35,937 nucleotides of DNA, taken from positions 1 through 35,937 of the forward strand of contig NZ_JACJPX010000079.1 in assembly GCF_014696315.1 (NCBI RefSeq), read 5' to 3'. Shown here piece by piece: positions 1-8,440 of this stretch; position 1 is the first letter of the stretch; the number at the start of each line of letters is the position of its first letter. The DNA comes from Calothrix membranacea FACHB-236 (lineage in GTDB: Bacteria > Cyanobacteriota > Cyanobacteriia > Cyanobacteriales > Nostocaceae). The translations under genes and the position numbers were made by a program. The notes beneath the pieces are model-generated. The model searched no databases, was not told where the DNA came from, and was given only the letters and a program-made list of their open reading frames with translations.

Positions 1-129
1 GGGTTTCCTGTTCGCGCTCTTGCTTTTCTACTCATGATGTATCACTTAGAACATCAGAATTGATATTCTAAGATTACATCTTATGCTTCCTTTTAGCTTA
101 AGTTGACACCAATGGGCAATGCCTTGCCC
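1..129 (-). mobile_element. Insertion sequence end with start of a transposase-like frame (left copy)
   Basis: Bases 1-129 are the reverse complement of 35809-35937 with a single mismatch (position 102 against 35836). Read on the minus strand, an ATG at 35-33 opens a frame MSRKARARTGNP that runs off the window edge. The outer limit of the repeat is the near-palindrome GGGCAAGGCATTGCCC, beyond which the two flanks differ. I infer the 5' end of an insertion sequence whose transposase points out of the window. The IS family cannot be named from 12 residues. Confidence 0.7.
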
Positions 130-241
130 TCTAGAATATATTGATGTGTCGCAAACATTATTTGAATTGATATTACATAGTATCAAAATCCGCTTCACCT
201 AGTTTTGTCTAAAATCAAAACGTACCTTCACCGCAGAATTT

Positions 242-313
242 AGGGACTTCCAAATAAAAAGATATTCCCTTGCTATTGTTAACTGTTGACTGTTAACTGT
301 TAACCGTCAACAG
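242..313 (-). repeat. Composite repeat: GTTGAC hairpin plus GGAATAT/GGAAGTCC core
   Basis: On the minus strand this reads as a hairpin with arms GTTGACGGTTAAC and GTTAACAGTCAAC (299-311 and 285-297), then CAATAGCAA, then a core GGGAATATCTTTTTATTTGG ending in AAGTCCC (242-270). The same order of parts occurs on the plus strand at 34741-34817. It lies just past the pxcA stop codon and may form a terminator-like structure. The remaining bases 130-241 and 314-351 hold no feature that I can see. Confidence 0.6.
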
Positions 314-351
314 CCCTTATTAATAGTTGTGCAATTTAGACGCGTATTAGC

Positions 352-1638
352 TTATTCATTCATTTCTTTCATTGTCGCTAATGCTGAAGGAGACAAGCGA
401 CTGAGATAGCGGAAGATCCAGTATTTGAATATCGTATCTAAAATTACCGGGAATGTAGCAATAAACAAATATATTGCACTTCTATTAGCTGGTAGACCTA
501 AATGTTCTGCTAAACCTTCTAAAAGGACATCCCACCCATGCGGTGAGTGAAAGCCAACAAACATATCTGTGAATAAAATAATTAAAAATGCCTTAGCACT
601 ATCGCTCAGTCCATAAACTATTTCGTCTAGAAAAGCTTTGATTATTACAATTTCCTTTTTGCTCATAGCGACTACAATACCAAAAGCCACTAAGGAAATT
701 AAATCAGCAAAAATATTACTGATAGCGCTATTACTTTCATAGTAAAATTCATCAGCTATTTCAATAGCCTTTTCTTGAATTTTCTCTCGTCTATCTTCAG
801 CCGAGAGTGTAGGTGCTTCCTGCAATAAACTTTCAAACTTAAGCTTGTTTTCAAAATTTCTCAATTCAGTTAAAGCTTTCTCTTCCATTTCGTAATTAAG
901 AAATATTTGAGTTGTGTTTTCTCCTCTAGCTTTGTCTACTATGGGATTGATTAATAAATGCTTGGAAAAATGCTGAGTTAACAGTGGGACAAGAATTAAA
1001 AGTAGAAAAAATCTCAGTGCAACTCTTGTTCTATTTCTCGAAATTTGATAATTTCTGACAAATTGTTCTTCTGCTTCTGGAGATAAATCCGCTTTAATTC
1101 TATTAATTGTTCTGCCCAAAGACCTTGGTACTACGCCTGTCTTTTGATTCACCTTAGGAACTTTATTAACTCTAGGAGGAGATGCATTTGCTGGTTGATT
1201 TACTGTGTGATTATCAATTGCTAGCGGCTCAGAATTTTGGATGGGTGAACCACTATTAATTTGTTCCCTTCTAGGAATATACCGAGCTATGACATCATCA
1301 ATAAATTGCAGCTTTTCTAATATATCACTGTTAGAAGACTCCAACATTGAACGGCTGACGCGGAACTCTGCTAGTTTGATATTAATAATAGTTAAATTTT
1401 TATTTAGGTAACCTGCCCAATAAGACATGACATTTTCGGTATAATCTGCTGATGAAGCAGAAATTTTTTGATTACCAAAATGTTCGATTTCAATATTTCT
1501 AATTATTTGAGCAGCTTCGTAAGCTTCTAAAAGCGACCTTTCAGGTGTAGAGACAAACCATTGCTTTACGGTGAGTATGTATTCTCTAACTTTTTGGCGT
1601 ATTAAACCTGCATTTTTTGTGACGAATGAGGATTTCAT
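352..1638 (-). CDS. pxcA: Proton extrusion protein PxcA (CemA family)
   Basis: This 428-residue membrane protein belongs to the CemA/PxcA family, related to the plastid envelope protein CemA. In cyanobacteria PxcA is needed for light-induced proton release and affects CO2 and nitrate uptake. The N-terminal half is hydrophilic with a low-complexity linker (about residues 130-180). The C-terminal half holds about four hydrophobic segments (near 208-232, 300-325, 340-362 and 385-412). The block with GFHSPHGWDVLLEG and the end with FKYWIFRYLSRLSP are typical of the family. Length agrees with filamentous cyanobacterial homologues. It stands alone, with no co-directional neighbour. The family call is firm; the precise ion-transport mechanism is not settled by sequence. 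Confidence 0.93.
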   Translation of the reverse strand: MKSSFVTKNAGLIRQKVREYILTVKQWFVSTPERSLLEAYEAAQIIRNIEIEHFGNQKISASSADYTENVMSYWAGYLNKNLTIINIKLAEFRVSRSMLESSNSDILEKLQFIDDVIARYIPRREQINSGSPIQNSEPLAIDNHTVNQPANASPPRVNKVPKVNQKTGVVPRSLGRTINRIKADLSPEAEEQFVRNYQISRNRTRVALRFFLLLILVPLLTQHFSKHLLINPIVDKARGENTTQIFLNYEMEEKALTELRNFENKLKFESLLQEAPTLSAEDRREKIQEKAIEIADEFYYESNSAISNIFADLISLVAFGIVVAMSKKEIVIIKAFLDEIVYGLSDSAKAFLIILFTDMFVGFHSPHGWDVLLEGLAEHLGLPANRSAIYLFIATFPVILDTIFKYWIFRYLSRLSPSALATMKEMNE

Positions 1639-1909
1639 TGCAGATATTTAGAGGGATTTATTTAATCAAGTTAATAAGATTAACTACCAACTATAGCGAT
1701 AGCTCAGTGAGAATAAAAATGAATAATAATTATGGTTGATTACATGAACTATTCATTCTGAGTTTACACCTATTAAAGGTTCATGTGAAGATTGATAATC
1801 TACTTGTGTTGGCATTGTTGACAATACTCATACCTCTATTTAATTTCTTTTGTATAACCTATACATCAGAGTAATTTAAAAAAATAAATACCATCTCTAT
1901 AGGTAGTTA

Positions 1910-2046
1910 TATAGCGTTTCCTGGTCTAGTGTAGTACAAATTTATCGGCGTGGATCTGCATTTATCCTCTTCCATTCCTGCGGAACGCTACGCGAACGGG
2001 GGTTAATTTTTTATTGATGTACCTCACCAATATGGCAACCGCTATA
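1910..2046. mobile_element. MITE-like element with TATAGCG terminal inverted repeats
   Basis: The element begins TATAGCGTTTCCTGG and ends as the reverse complement of TATAGCGGTTGCCATATTGG. The roughly 35-base ends are imperfect inverted repeats that share TATAGCG, GTG and GTACA blocks. It is 137 bases long, has no coding capacity and is flanked by TA-rich sequence, as expected for a non-autonomous element that inserts at TA. An internal module CGGAACGCTACGCGAAC (about 1980-1996) resembles one at about 20884-20904. Confidence 0.5.
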
Positions 2047-2116
2047 ATTTTACCAATATTCTGAATTTTGTATTAATAGTCATTTCTCAAGGTAGATGCT
2101 CAGAAATTACTTTACT

Positions 2117-2257
2117 TATATGGTAATCCCATTTGATTGCTGAAAAAATCTCGGTCAGCCGTAAAGCACAAAAAGCTTTGGCGCTGATGCGTTACGCTAG
2201 CGCTAACGCATCCTACGTAAACTACGTGAACTTCAAAAATCAAATATGAGTCCTATA
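2117..2257. mobile_element. MITE-like element, TATAG/ATTTGATT family, copy 1
   Basis: The left end reads TATATGGTAATCCCATTTGA. The right end, reverse complemented, reads TATAGGACTCATATTTGATT. The middle holds a palindrome built on GATGCGTTACGCTAGCG and CGCTAACGCATC. A second copy at 3597-3712 shares the ends and the central palindrome, differing mainly by an internal indel. It is non-coding, about 140 bases long, with TA at the borders. Confidence 0.65.
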
Positions 2258-2995
2258 CTTAATTCAGCATTAATAAATATCACCTGAGTTTTTTTGTTAT
2301 CTATAATACCCATTAAATTTCTATTACAATCTTATGTAGATTCTGTATAAATACTGTGTCAATACTGTGACATAGCTATATTTAGCTTCCGTAAGGCTAA
2401 TGTTAATGTGTAATATTTGTTAATTAAAAATATATTGGTAATACCAATTTTTAAATTACCAACAAAAAGCAGATTACTTGTCAAGCGTATTTAATAAATT
2501 TGTATATTTATGAAATTAGCAATGGCATCTTTTACGGAATATTGCAATTAGATAATAGCTATCATCATAATTTAGTATCATCTTCTCCATAGTTATTCGA
2601 TAACCATTGCAAAATGCTATTATTCAGTTAATTACATATGCCAGTGCATCGAATCATATTACCGGAATATGAGATTTTTAGTTAATGTTGATTAACTTCT
2701 GGTTACCAAATTGCTTGTATTGCTTGGAGCATCAACCAAGGTAATTGTTGAGCTATTAAGCAATATTAAGATACTAGGTTTCAGGTAATTGTCAATGTTA
2801 AGGCATAATTTATGGCTGTAAAATAATTACACATATTAGCTTTATTTTCTCTGGTAAATAAAATTTGCCAACTACTTTTGGTAACAATAATTAAGTGGAT
2901 TATTTTGCGTATTTTAACCTTACGGTAGTGGTAAAAATACAAGGTTTTCGCTAATCAGCTAAGTGTTCCCATTAAATTACTCAAAACCGAAAATC

Positions 2996-3565
2996 ATGGA
3001 TGTTAAAGAACTTCTAGCTAGGTATGCAGCAGGAGAAAGAAGCTTCCACGGCATAGAATTGCCAGAAGCAGATCTGCGGGGAGCTAACTTGGGTGGTGTA
3101 GACTTTGGCAGAGTTAACCTCAAAGGTGCTAACCTCACAGGCGCATCTTTGAGTGGGGCTAATTTAAGCCAGGCAAATCTTAGAGGAGCAAAACTACATA
3201 GAGCAAATTTATCGGAAGTCATTCTCAGTGGCGCTGACTTAAGCCAAGCCGCGCTGACAACTGCGAATTTAAATGAATCAGATCTCAGTGGGGCATATCT
3301 TAATGATGCAGACTTGTGTGATGCTACTTTGCACATGGCATCACTGAGTGCAGCAAATTTGCAAGGTGCTAATTTGAGTGGGGCTAAAATGGGTGGAGTG
3401 AGGATGTGGAAAGCAGATTTGCAGTGGGCAGATTTAACAGGAGCCGATTTAAGCGAAGCAAACTTAAGTGAAGCAAATTTAACCGGAGCTAATCTCTATG
3501 CTACAGATATGAGCGAAACATTTTTGACAGGAACTATCATGCCTGATGGTTTCATTCATTTATAA
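2996..3565 (+). CDS. Pentapeptide-repeat protein
   Basis: The predicted 189-residue protein is almost wholly made of A(D/N)LXX pentapeptide repeats, from about residue 20 to 178 (for example GANLGGVDFGRVNLKGANL). Such repeats fold into a right-handed quadrilateral beta-helix. I chose the ATG at 2996, which gives MDVKELLARYAAGER, the usual opening of cyanobacterial members. A GTG at 2963 would add 11 unconserved residues. Neither start has a clear Shine-Dalgarno sequence. No signal peptide or extra domain is visible. Cyanobacterial genomes carry dozens of such genes and most have no known role. The gene stands alone between repeat-rich regions. Confidence 0.85.
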   Translation: MDVKELLARYAAGERSFHGIELPEADLRGANLGGVDFGRVNLKGANLTGASLSGANLSQANLRGAKLHRANLSEVILSGADLSQAALTTANLNESDLSGAYLNDADLCDATLHMASLSAANLQGANLSGAKMGGVRMWKADLQWADLTGADLSEANLSEANLTGANLYATDMSETFLTGTIMPDGFIHL

Positions 3566-3596
3566 AAATGTCAACTTAATATCTTGTCACACTATA

Positions 3597-3712
3597 TATA
3601 GGAATCCGATTTGATTTATGAAAAAATTTCAGCACGAAAGGTTGGCGCTGATGCGTTACGCTATCGCTAACGCATCCTACGTGAACTTCAAAAATCAAAT
3701 ATGAGTTCTATA
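3597..3712. mobile_element. MITE-like element, TATAG/ATTTGATT family, copy 2
   Basis: The ends are TATAGGAATCCGATTTGATT and, reverse complemented, TATAGAACTCATATTTGATT. The centre is GATGCGTTACGCTATCGCTAACGCATC. Its 116 bases match copy 1 at 2117-2257 along most of the length. It lies 32 bases after the stop codon of the pentapeptide gene, within a TATATA tract. Confidence 0.7.
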
Positions 3713-3792
3713 TAAGCGATCGCTGTTTGGTATGAGTGACAAAAGCGCGATCGCGTCCTCATTATAATAGTAGTAATTTCTACGGGGTTCCT

Positions 3793-3912
3793 ATGAGCCA
3801 AACCATTGATGAACGCGTACATTGGACAAGCGCGGACTGGGAAAAGGCAGGGGGCAGGGGGCAGGGAGACAAGGGGAAAAATTCCAATTACCAATTACCA
3901 ATTACCAAATGA
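3793..3912 (+). pseudogene. Remnant of a Uma2-family (DUF820) gene
   Basis: An ATG at 3793 opens a 39-codon frame. Its first 17 residues, MSQTIDERVHWTSADWE, look like the start of cyanobacterial Uma2-family proteins, a large group with a restriction-endonuclease-like fold. From about 3843 the frame runs straight into a G-rich tandem repeat and then CAATTACC repeats, and stops at 3910. No later part of the family (the catalytic region) follows. I infer a 5' stub left when repeat DNA replaced the body of the gene. The family match rests on a short stretch. Confidence 0.45.
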
Positions 3913-3945
3913 CAAATGACAAATGACCAATGACCAATGACAAAC
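3846..3945. repeat. Short tandem repeats (GGGGGCA, CAATTAC, CAAATGA)
   Basis: Successive runs of GGGGGCA, CAATTAC and CAAATGA/CCAATGA units, typical of the short tandemly repeated repetitive sequences of filamentous cyanobacteria. They lie between the Uma2 remnant and the glycosyltransferase. Confidence 0.8.
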
Positions 3946-4020
3946 AGGCACTCAAAATTACACAGTCGCTAGCAAGATATGTCAAAATTCTGAAATCATT
4001 AGACTGCTGTAATTTGAATT

Positions 4021-5208
4021 ATGAATTTGAGCCTGTGCATGATCGTCAAAAATGAAGCAGCAACACTGCCTAAATGTCTCAGCAGTGTGAAAAATGTCGT
4101 CAATGAAATTGTAGTTTTAGATACAGGTTCTAGCGATCGCACTCCAGAAATCGCTAAAGCACATGGTGCAAAAGTACATCATTTTCAATGGAATAATAAC
4201 TTCAGTATTGCGCGCAATGAAGCTTTAAAATATGTCACAGGCGATTGGATTTTAGTGTTAGATGCAGATGAAACACTAACGCCAGAAATTGTACCGCAAA
4301 TTCACTCAGCAATTCAAAGCGAAGAATACTTATTAATCAATCTTGTGCGACATGAAGTAGGCGCAGAACAATCTCCTTATTCTTTAGTTTCTAGACTGTT
4401 TCGTAAACATCCAGATATTCAGTTTTCCCGTCCATATCATGCGCTAGTTGATGATAGTGTATCAGAGATTATCAAGAAAGAACCGCACTGGCAGATTGGC
4501 TATTTACAAGGAGTAGCAATTTTACATAAAGGATATCAAAAAACTGCGATCGCCCAAGGTAACAAATACGCTAAAGCTCAAGCAGCAATGGAAGAGTTTT
4601 TCAAAGCTCATCCTTATGATCCCTACGTTTGTAGTAAATTGGGAGCATTGTATATAGAAACTGGAAAAATTAAAGAAGGTATAGAATTACTCAGAAGAGG
4701 CGTGAGGGCGAGTGAAGAAAACTACGAAATTTTATACGAACTCCATTATCATTTAGGCATTGCTTACAATCGCTTACAAAATCCTCAACAAGCTAGCGCC
4801 CACTATCAAGCTGCTATCAAATTACCAATTTATCCGATTTTAAAATTGGGAGCATATAACAATCTTGGTAACTTACTCAAAGCAGCAGGAGATTTAAAAA
4901 ATGCCAGAAAAGCTTATGAAACAACCTTAAAAATTGACCCGAATTTTGCTAGCGGACATTACAACTTAGGGATGACATTTAAGGCTTTAGGCTTATTTAC
5001 AGATGCGATCGCCTGTTACCAAAAAGCCATCAAGCTAAACCCCAGCTATGCTGAAGCTTATCAAAATTTAGGAGTAGTGCAGCTTAAAGTTGGTAATGTC
5101 CAAGCTAGCGTCACAGCATTTAAAAATGCGATCGCCCTACACCAACAGCATAACCCCGAAGAAGCCAAGAGACTCCGCCAGGGTTTGCAAGAGATGGGGT
5201 TGATTTAG
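4021..5208 (+). CDS. Family 2 glycosyltransferase with C-terminal TPR repeats
   Basis: The 395-residue protein begins with a GT-A fold glycosyltransferase family 2 domain: LSLCMIVKNEAATLPKCLSS at the start, DTGSSDRT at 34-41 and the metal/nucleotide-sugar DADE motif at 81-84. From about residue 195 to the end it carries tetratricopeptide repeats (for example GHYNLGMTFKALGLFTDAIA and AYQNLGVVQLKVGN). This architecture is common in cyanobacteria. Such proteins are thought to act on surface polysaccharides or to glycosylate proteins, with the TPRs binding a partner. No signal peptide or membrane segment is visible, so it is probably cytoplasmic. Acceptor and donor cannot be inferred. The gene stands alone; tandem repeats flank both sides. 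Confidence 0.88.
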   Translation: MNLSLCMIVKNEAATLPKCLSSVKNVVNEIVVLDTGSSDRTPEIAKAHGAKVHHFQWNNNFSIARNEALKYVTGDWILVLDADETLTPEIVPQIHSAIQSEEYLLINLVRHEVGAEQSPYSLVSRLFRKHPDIQFSRPYHALVDDSVSEIIKKEPHWQIGYLQGVAILHKGYQKTAIAQGNKYAKAQAAMEEFFKAHPYDPYVCSKLGALYIETGKIKEGIELLRRGVRASEENYEILYELHYHLGIAYNRLQNPQQASAHYQAAIKLPIYPILKLGAYNNLGNLLKAAGDLKNARKAYETTLKIDPNFASGHYNLGMTFKALGLFTDAIACYQKAIKLNPSYAEAYQNLGVVQLKVGNVQASVTAFKNAIALHQQHNPEEAKRLRQGLQEMGLI

Positions 5209-5410
5209 TGCTGAGTTGTGAGTGCTGAGTGCTGAGTGCTGAGTAGGGGAGGGATGAGGCGGATGAGGGAGATGAGGGGGATGAGGAAGATGAGGGAGAT
5301 GAGGAAGATGAAGGAAAAAGTAATTACTCATTACTCATTACTCATTACTCATTACTCATTACTCAATCCCCAATCCCCAATCCCCAGTCCCCAGTCCCCA
5401 GTCCCCATTC
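5209..5410. repeat. Short tandem repeats (GTGCTGA, GATGAGG, ATTACTC, AATCCCC)
   Basis: Four runs of different heptamer-like units follow one another: GTGCTGA, GATGAGG/GATGAGA, ATTACTC and CCCCAGT/CCCCAAT. They fill the gap between the convergent glycosyltransferase and aminotransferase genes. Frames that cross this stretch are repeat translations, not genes. Confidence 0.85.
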
Positions 5411-6577
5411 CTAAATCCGACTCCGTACAAATTTCTCCAATCTGTCCATTCCCTTTTCAATGGTGGCCATGTCGGTGGCGTAGGAAAGGCGAATGTTCTT
5501 ATCAGCACCAAAGGCAATACCGGGAATTACTGCTACTTGATGTTCTTCAATGAGTGCATCACAGAATTCTAGGGATTTGAGACCAGTTTTGCTGATGTCG
5601 GGAAAAAGATAAAAAGCACCATCAGGTTTGGGACAACTCAAACCGGGAATGGCGTTGAGTCTGTCTAACATTACCTGTCGCCGTTTGGCGAAGGCTTGGC
5701 GCATTTCTTCTACGCAGTCTTGAGAACTTTCTAAAGCTGCGATCGCCCCATATTGAGCAAAGGTACAAACGTTAGATGTACTATGCCCTTGGATGGTGCT
5801 TGCGGCTTTGATGATTTCTACTGGCCCTGCTAAATAGCCAAGTCGCCATCCTGTCATGGAGTAAGCTTTAGCAAAGCCGTTGCTGATCAAAGTACGCGCA
5901 AAAATTTCCTTCCCTAAAGAACCAATGCTGATATGTTCTGCACCGTCGTAGAGAATTTTTTCGTAAATCTCGTCAGAGACAACAAAGATATCTGCATCAA
6001 CTACGACTTGCGCCAGTGCTTTAATTTCTGCTGGCGTGTACACCATCCCGGTGGGGTTAGATGGTGAGTTGAGGACAAATAACTTTGTCTTGGGAGTAAT
6101 TGATTTCCGCAGTTGTTCCGGTGTAATTTTATAACCCGTCGAAGCATCTGTGGAGACAATTACCGGAACCCCGCCTACCAAAGTTACCATTTCGGGATAA
6201 CTTAGCCAGTAGGGAGCAGGGATAATGACTTCATCACCCGGATCGATTAAAGCCACAATCAAATTGTAGAGAGAATGCTTACCGCCATTGGTGACGATGA
6301 CATTTTCTGCTTTATAATCTAGACCATTATCAGCTTTCAGCTTACGGGCGATCGCTTCCCTTAACTTTGGTTCTCCTGCGGCTGGGCCATATTTGGTTTT
6401 GCCTTCATCCAAAGCCTTTGCTGCTGCTGCTTTGATATGGGCTGGAGTGTCAAAATCTGGTTCTCCAGCGCTAAAACTACAAACGTCCACACCCTCTGCT
6501 TTCATTGCCTTAGCTTTAGCTGCGATCGCTAAGGTTAAAGAGGGTGTTACCTGACTTACTCTTGCTGCCAGCTTCAT
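5411..6577 (-). CDS. aspC: Aspartate aminotransferase (class I, subgroup Ib type)
   Basis: This is a 388-residue PLP-dependent class I aminotransferase, probably interconverting aspartate/2-oxoglutarate and oxaloacetate/glutamate; some relatives also use prephenate. Visible motifs are [11 protein letters not shown] (35-45), [14 protein letters not shown] (63-76), SPSNPTG (171-177) with the substrate-binding Asn, SDEIY (201-205) with the cofactor-binding Asp and Tyr, and the PLP lysine K237 in [14 protein letters not shown]. The C-terminal NIRLSYA arginine is present. Length is normal. The gene is monocistronic by position, about 150 bases downstream of the oxygenase gene on the same strand. 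The enzyme class is certain; the exact substrate range is inferred. Confidence 0.92.
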   Translation of the reverse strand: MKLAARVSQVTPSLTLAIAAKAKAMKAEGVDVCSFSAGEPDFDTPAHIKAAAAKALDEGKTKYGPAAGEPKLREAIARKLKADNGLDYKAENVIVTNGGKHSLYNLIVALIDPGDEVIIPAPYWLSYPEMVTLVGGVPVIVSTDASTGYKITPEQLRKSITPKTKLFVLNSPSNPTGMVYTPAEIKALAQVVVDADIFVVSDEIYEKILYDGAEHISIGSLGKEIFARTLISNGFAKAYSMTGWRLGYLAGPVEIIKAASTIQGHSTSNVCTFAQYGAIAALESSQDCVEEMRQAFAKRRQVMLDRLNAIPGLSCPKPDGAFYLFPDISKTGLKSLEFCDALIEEHQVAVIPGIAFGADKNIRLSYATDMATIEKGMDRLEKFVRSRI

Positions 6578-6727
6578 TCTTAATTTATTTGGCGAATCTC
6601 TAACCTATTTAACAATATCCCACAATCTTGAGCGAGAATTGACTTTTTAGAATTCCTTAGCTCATTTATTTCACAAATTATTGCATTTGGGAATTTTGTT
6701 GAGAGTATATGAGGTAAATATTTTTAC

Positions 6728-7639
6728 TTAACTTGTAAGTTCCTGAAGAGTTTGACTGGACATTGAAAATGCTGGAGCGCATAACCTCACATAAATATCT
6801 CTTTTATCATCATCAAAAGCTCTTCTACCGTGCATAATTCTTGTATTATCAATCATTAAAATATCTCCTTTTTGCCAAGAAATTTCCGTAGTTAATCTCT
6901 CGGCTATTTCATTAAGTTCAGACATAACTGTATCCGAGATATCTGAATCATCGGCAAATCTTAGCCGTTCGGGATATAAATGTTTACCAGGTAATAAGCT
7001 ATTAATAAATACCTGATGTTTGCCGCAGCTACTCGGTATAATGGCTGGACGAATATACTCAGTAACTATGGAATTATCCTTGTAAATAGTTAAACGAGTA
7101 TCATTAAGTTCACACATTGCTGCTACTTGATTCACATCCTCAGTTTTGTATTGTTTTTGCCACTCTGCTTCGGATAGATGAGTGGTAAACTTGATGTGAT
7201 TTTTGCTAAATAAATCTTTAGTAGCGCTACTCAGCTCATTATAGAATTGTCTCCCATCACATATTGTTGTTTCTCCCTTTGCTGATGCTGGATGCTCGCA
7301 GAAAAACCACAACATTAGTGGGATATTCTTTTGATAATACATCTCACCATGCAATTTAATCGCTGATTTAAAATTGTTAACGCTTAAAACTGTCTTGTCA
7401 CCATTAATAATCCGGCGTTGAAATACTCCGCCAGCATAATCAATAAAATCGGTACTTAATGAGTTACTAAATTCTGTAAAACCTTCCACATTAGTTGCAA
7501 ATCCTCTAAACAGCAACGCCCCATACTCTTTAAATAAACTAATAATTTCCTCCCGTGATAATTCCCAAATACTGTGATTGCTACCATTGATAATTTGTTG
7601 ACCTATGCTGTTTGAGATTGGTTGGATTTTGATGTTCAT
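6728..7639 (-). CDS. TauD/TfdA-like Fe(II)/2-oxoglutarate oxygenase
   Basis: The 303-residue protein belongs to the TauD/TfdA family of non-haem iron, 2-oxoglutarate-dependent oxygenases. The facial triad appears as H97-x-E99 (LHGEMYY) and H270 (RIMHGRRAF), with a 2-oxoglutarate-binding arginine near R285. An HxE rather than HxD first motif, with HGEM, resembles the SyrP-like subgroup that hydroxylates amino acids, often while bound to carrier proteins in nonribosomal peptide pathways. No NRPS or carrier gene is in the window, so the substrate is unknown. It lies about 150 bases upstream of the aminotransferase on the same strand, but nothing shows a shared role. No strong Shine-Dalgarno sequence precedes the ATG. 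Confidence 0.85.
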   Translation of the reverse strand: MNIKIQPISNSIGQQIINGSNHSIWELSREEIISLFKEYGALLFRGFATNVEGFTEFSNSLSTDFIDYAGGVFQRRIINGDKTVLSVNNFKSAIKLHGEMYYQKNIPLMLWFFCEHPASAKGETTICDGRQFYNELSSATKDLFSKNHIKFTTHLSEAEWQKQYKTEDVNQVAAMCELNDTRLTIYKDNSIVTEYIRPAIIPSSCGKHQVFINSLLPGKHLYPERLRFADDSDISDTVMSELNEIAERLTTEISWQKGDILMIDNTRIMHGRRAFDDDKRDIYVRLCAPAFSMSSQTLQELTS

Positions 7640-7857
7640 AATAATTAATCAAACTTGAGTAAACTGTCCTTGATTTTCACTAAAAACTATGCTTCTGACA
7701 GAATTGGTTTGCTCAAAGTTAACTAGCTTATTGTACTTACTAGTGAAGAAGTAAGGAGAATTCATATAAATTAAAGTTAGCGAAATTAACTCTAATTTAA
7801 GGTTTGTAGTCGTTAATTACATCTGAAATTTATCAGTTAAGATGTGAGCTATTAATA

Positions 7858-7883
7858 GGACACCAGTGTTAATATTGGTGTCC
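7858..7883 (+). promoter_or_regulatory. Perfect 8-bp hairpin in the leader of the SH3 gene
   Basis: GGACACCA and TGGTGTCC form a perfect 8-base stem around a 10-base loop. It lies 29 bases before the chosen ATG and just upstream of the Shine-Dalgarno sequence. No U-tract follows, so it is more likely an mRNA-stabilising or regulatory leader structure, or a protein-binding palindrome, than a terminator. Confidence 0.5.
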
Positions 7884-7912
7884 TTAAACCGCAGCAGATG
7901 AGGATAAATAAA

Positions 7913-8440
7913 ATGAAAAATCAAGCCTTAAAGCTAGCTACAGGTTTAGCACTTATATGTACTACTGTAGCTATCAATACTGGTATAGCTGATCAAATGG
8001 CCTTAGCTAAATCAAAAAATCCGACAAAATGTAATCTCTTTGCCTACGTTGATGTCTCGGATGGGCAAACTTTAAACGTGCGGAGTGGAACAAGCACCAA
8101 CAATAAAATTTTAGGACAAGTACCTGTTAATGAAACTGTTCAGGTGGTAGCTGTATTAACAAATTGGGCCAAGATTACCAATGCTAGTGGCGGTTTTAAA
8201 GGAACTGGTTGGGTATCTTTGCCCAAGTTAGGCATATCAACCAGAGGCTACGGTACTAAAGGCGTAAAGCTTTATGCCAAAACTAGTCAGAAAAGCCAAG
8301 TCATAGTGCGAGTTCCCCCTAACACCAGCGTTAAATTATTAGGCTGTCAAGGAGGATGGGCGTTAGTACAATATAAAGGCGTTAACGGTTGGTTATTTAG
8401 AGAAGACCAATGTGGTGCTGCTTTGACCACTTGTTCTTGA
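7913..8440 (+). CDS. Secreted bacterial SH3-domain protein
   Basis: The 175-residue protein starts with a signal peptide (KNQALKLATGLALICTTVAI, cut probably near ALAKS) and carries two SH3b-type units. The first holds LNVRSGTSTNNKILGQVP and a GTGWVS end. The second holds VKLYAKTSQKSQVIVRVPP and VNGWLF. Four cysteines in the mature part could form disulfides. Such domains usually bind peptidoglycan, so a cell-wall or periplasmic role is likely. I place the start at 7913 because GAGGA at 7900-7904 is spaced 8 bases from it; an in-frame ATG at 7898 overlaps that site. It appears monocistronic with a hairpin in its leader. Confidence 0.85.
   Translation: MKNQALKLATGLALICTTVAINTGIADQMALAKSKNPTKCNLFAYVDVSDGQTLNVRSGTSTNNKILGQVPVNETVQVVAVLTNWAKITNASGGFKGTGWVSLPKLGISTRGYGTKGVKLYAKTSQKSQVIVRVPPNTSVKLLGCQGGWALVQYKGVNGWLFREDQCGAALTTCS

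Larger units (their letters stand above)
1639..2962. other. Gene-poor AT-rich region with repeats
   Basis: I find no convincing gene in these 1.3 kb. The stretch contains two MITE-like elements (1910-2046 and 2117-2257) and a small inverted repeat, TTGGTAAT/ATTACCAA, at 2435-2462. The rest is AT-rich sequence, part of which is presumably promoter or leader for the pentapeptide gene that follows. Confidence 0.6.

Noticed and set aside
2977-3336. A 119-codon minus-strand frame opposite the pentapeptide gene
   Set aside because: It is an antisense shadow: the pentapeptide periodicity gives a long open complement with biased composition.
5137-5553. Frames encoding proline/histidine- or methionine/arginine-rich runs over the repeats at 5209-5410
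   Set aside because: They are translations of short tandem repeats, not genes.
7801-7830. GTAGTCGTTAATTAC upstream of the SH3 gene as an NtcA box
   Set aside because: The spacing is nine bases and not eight.
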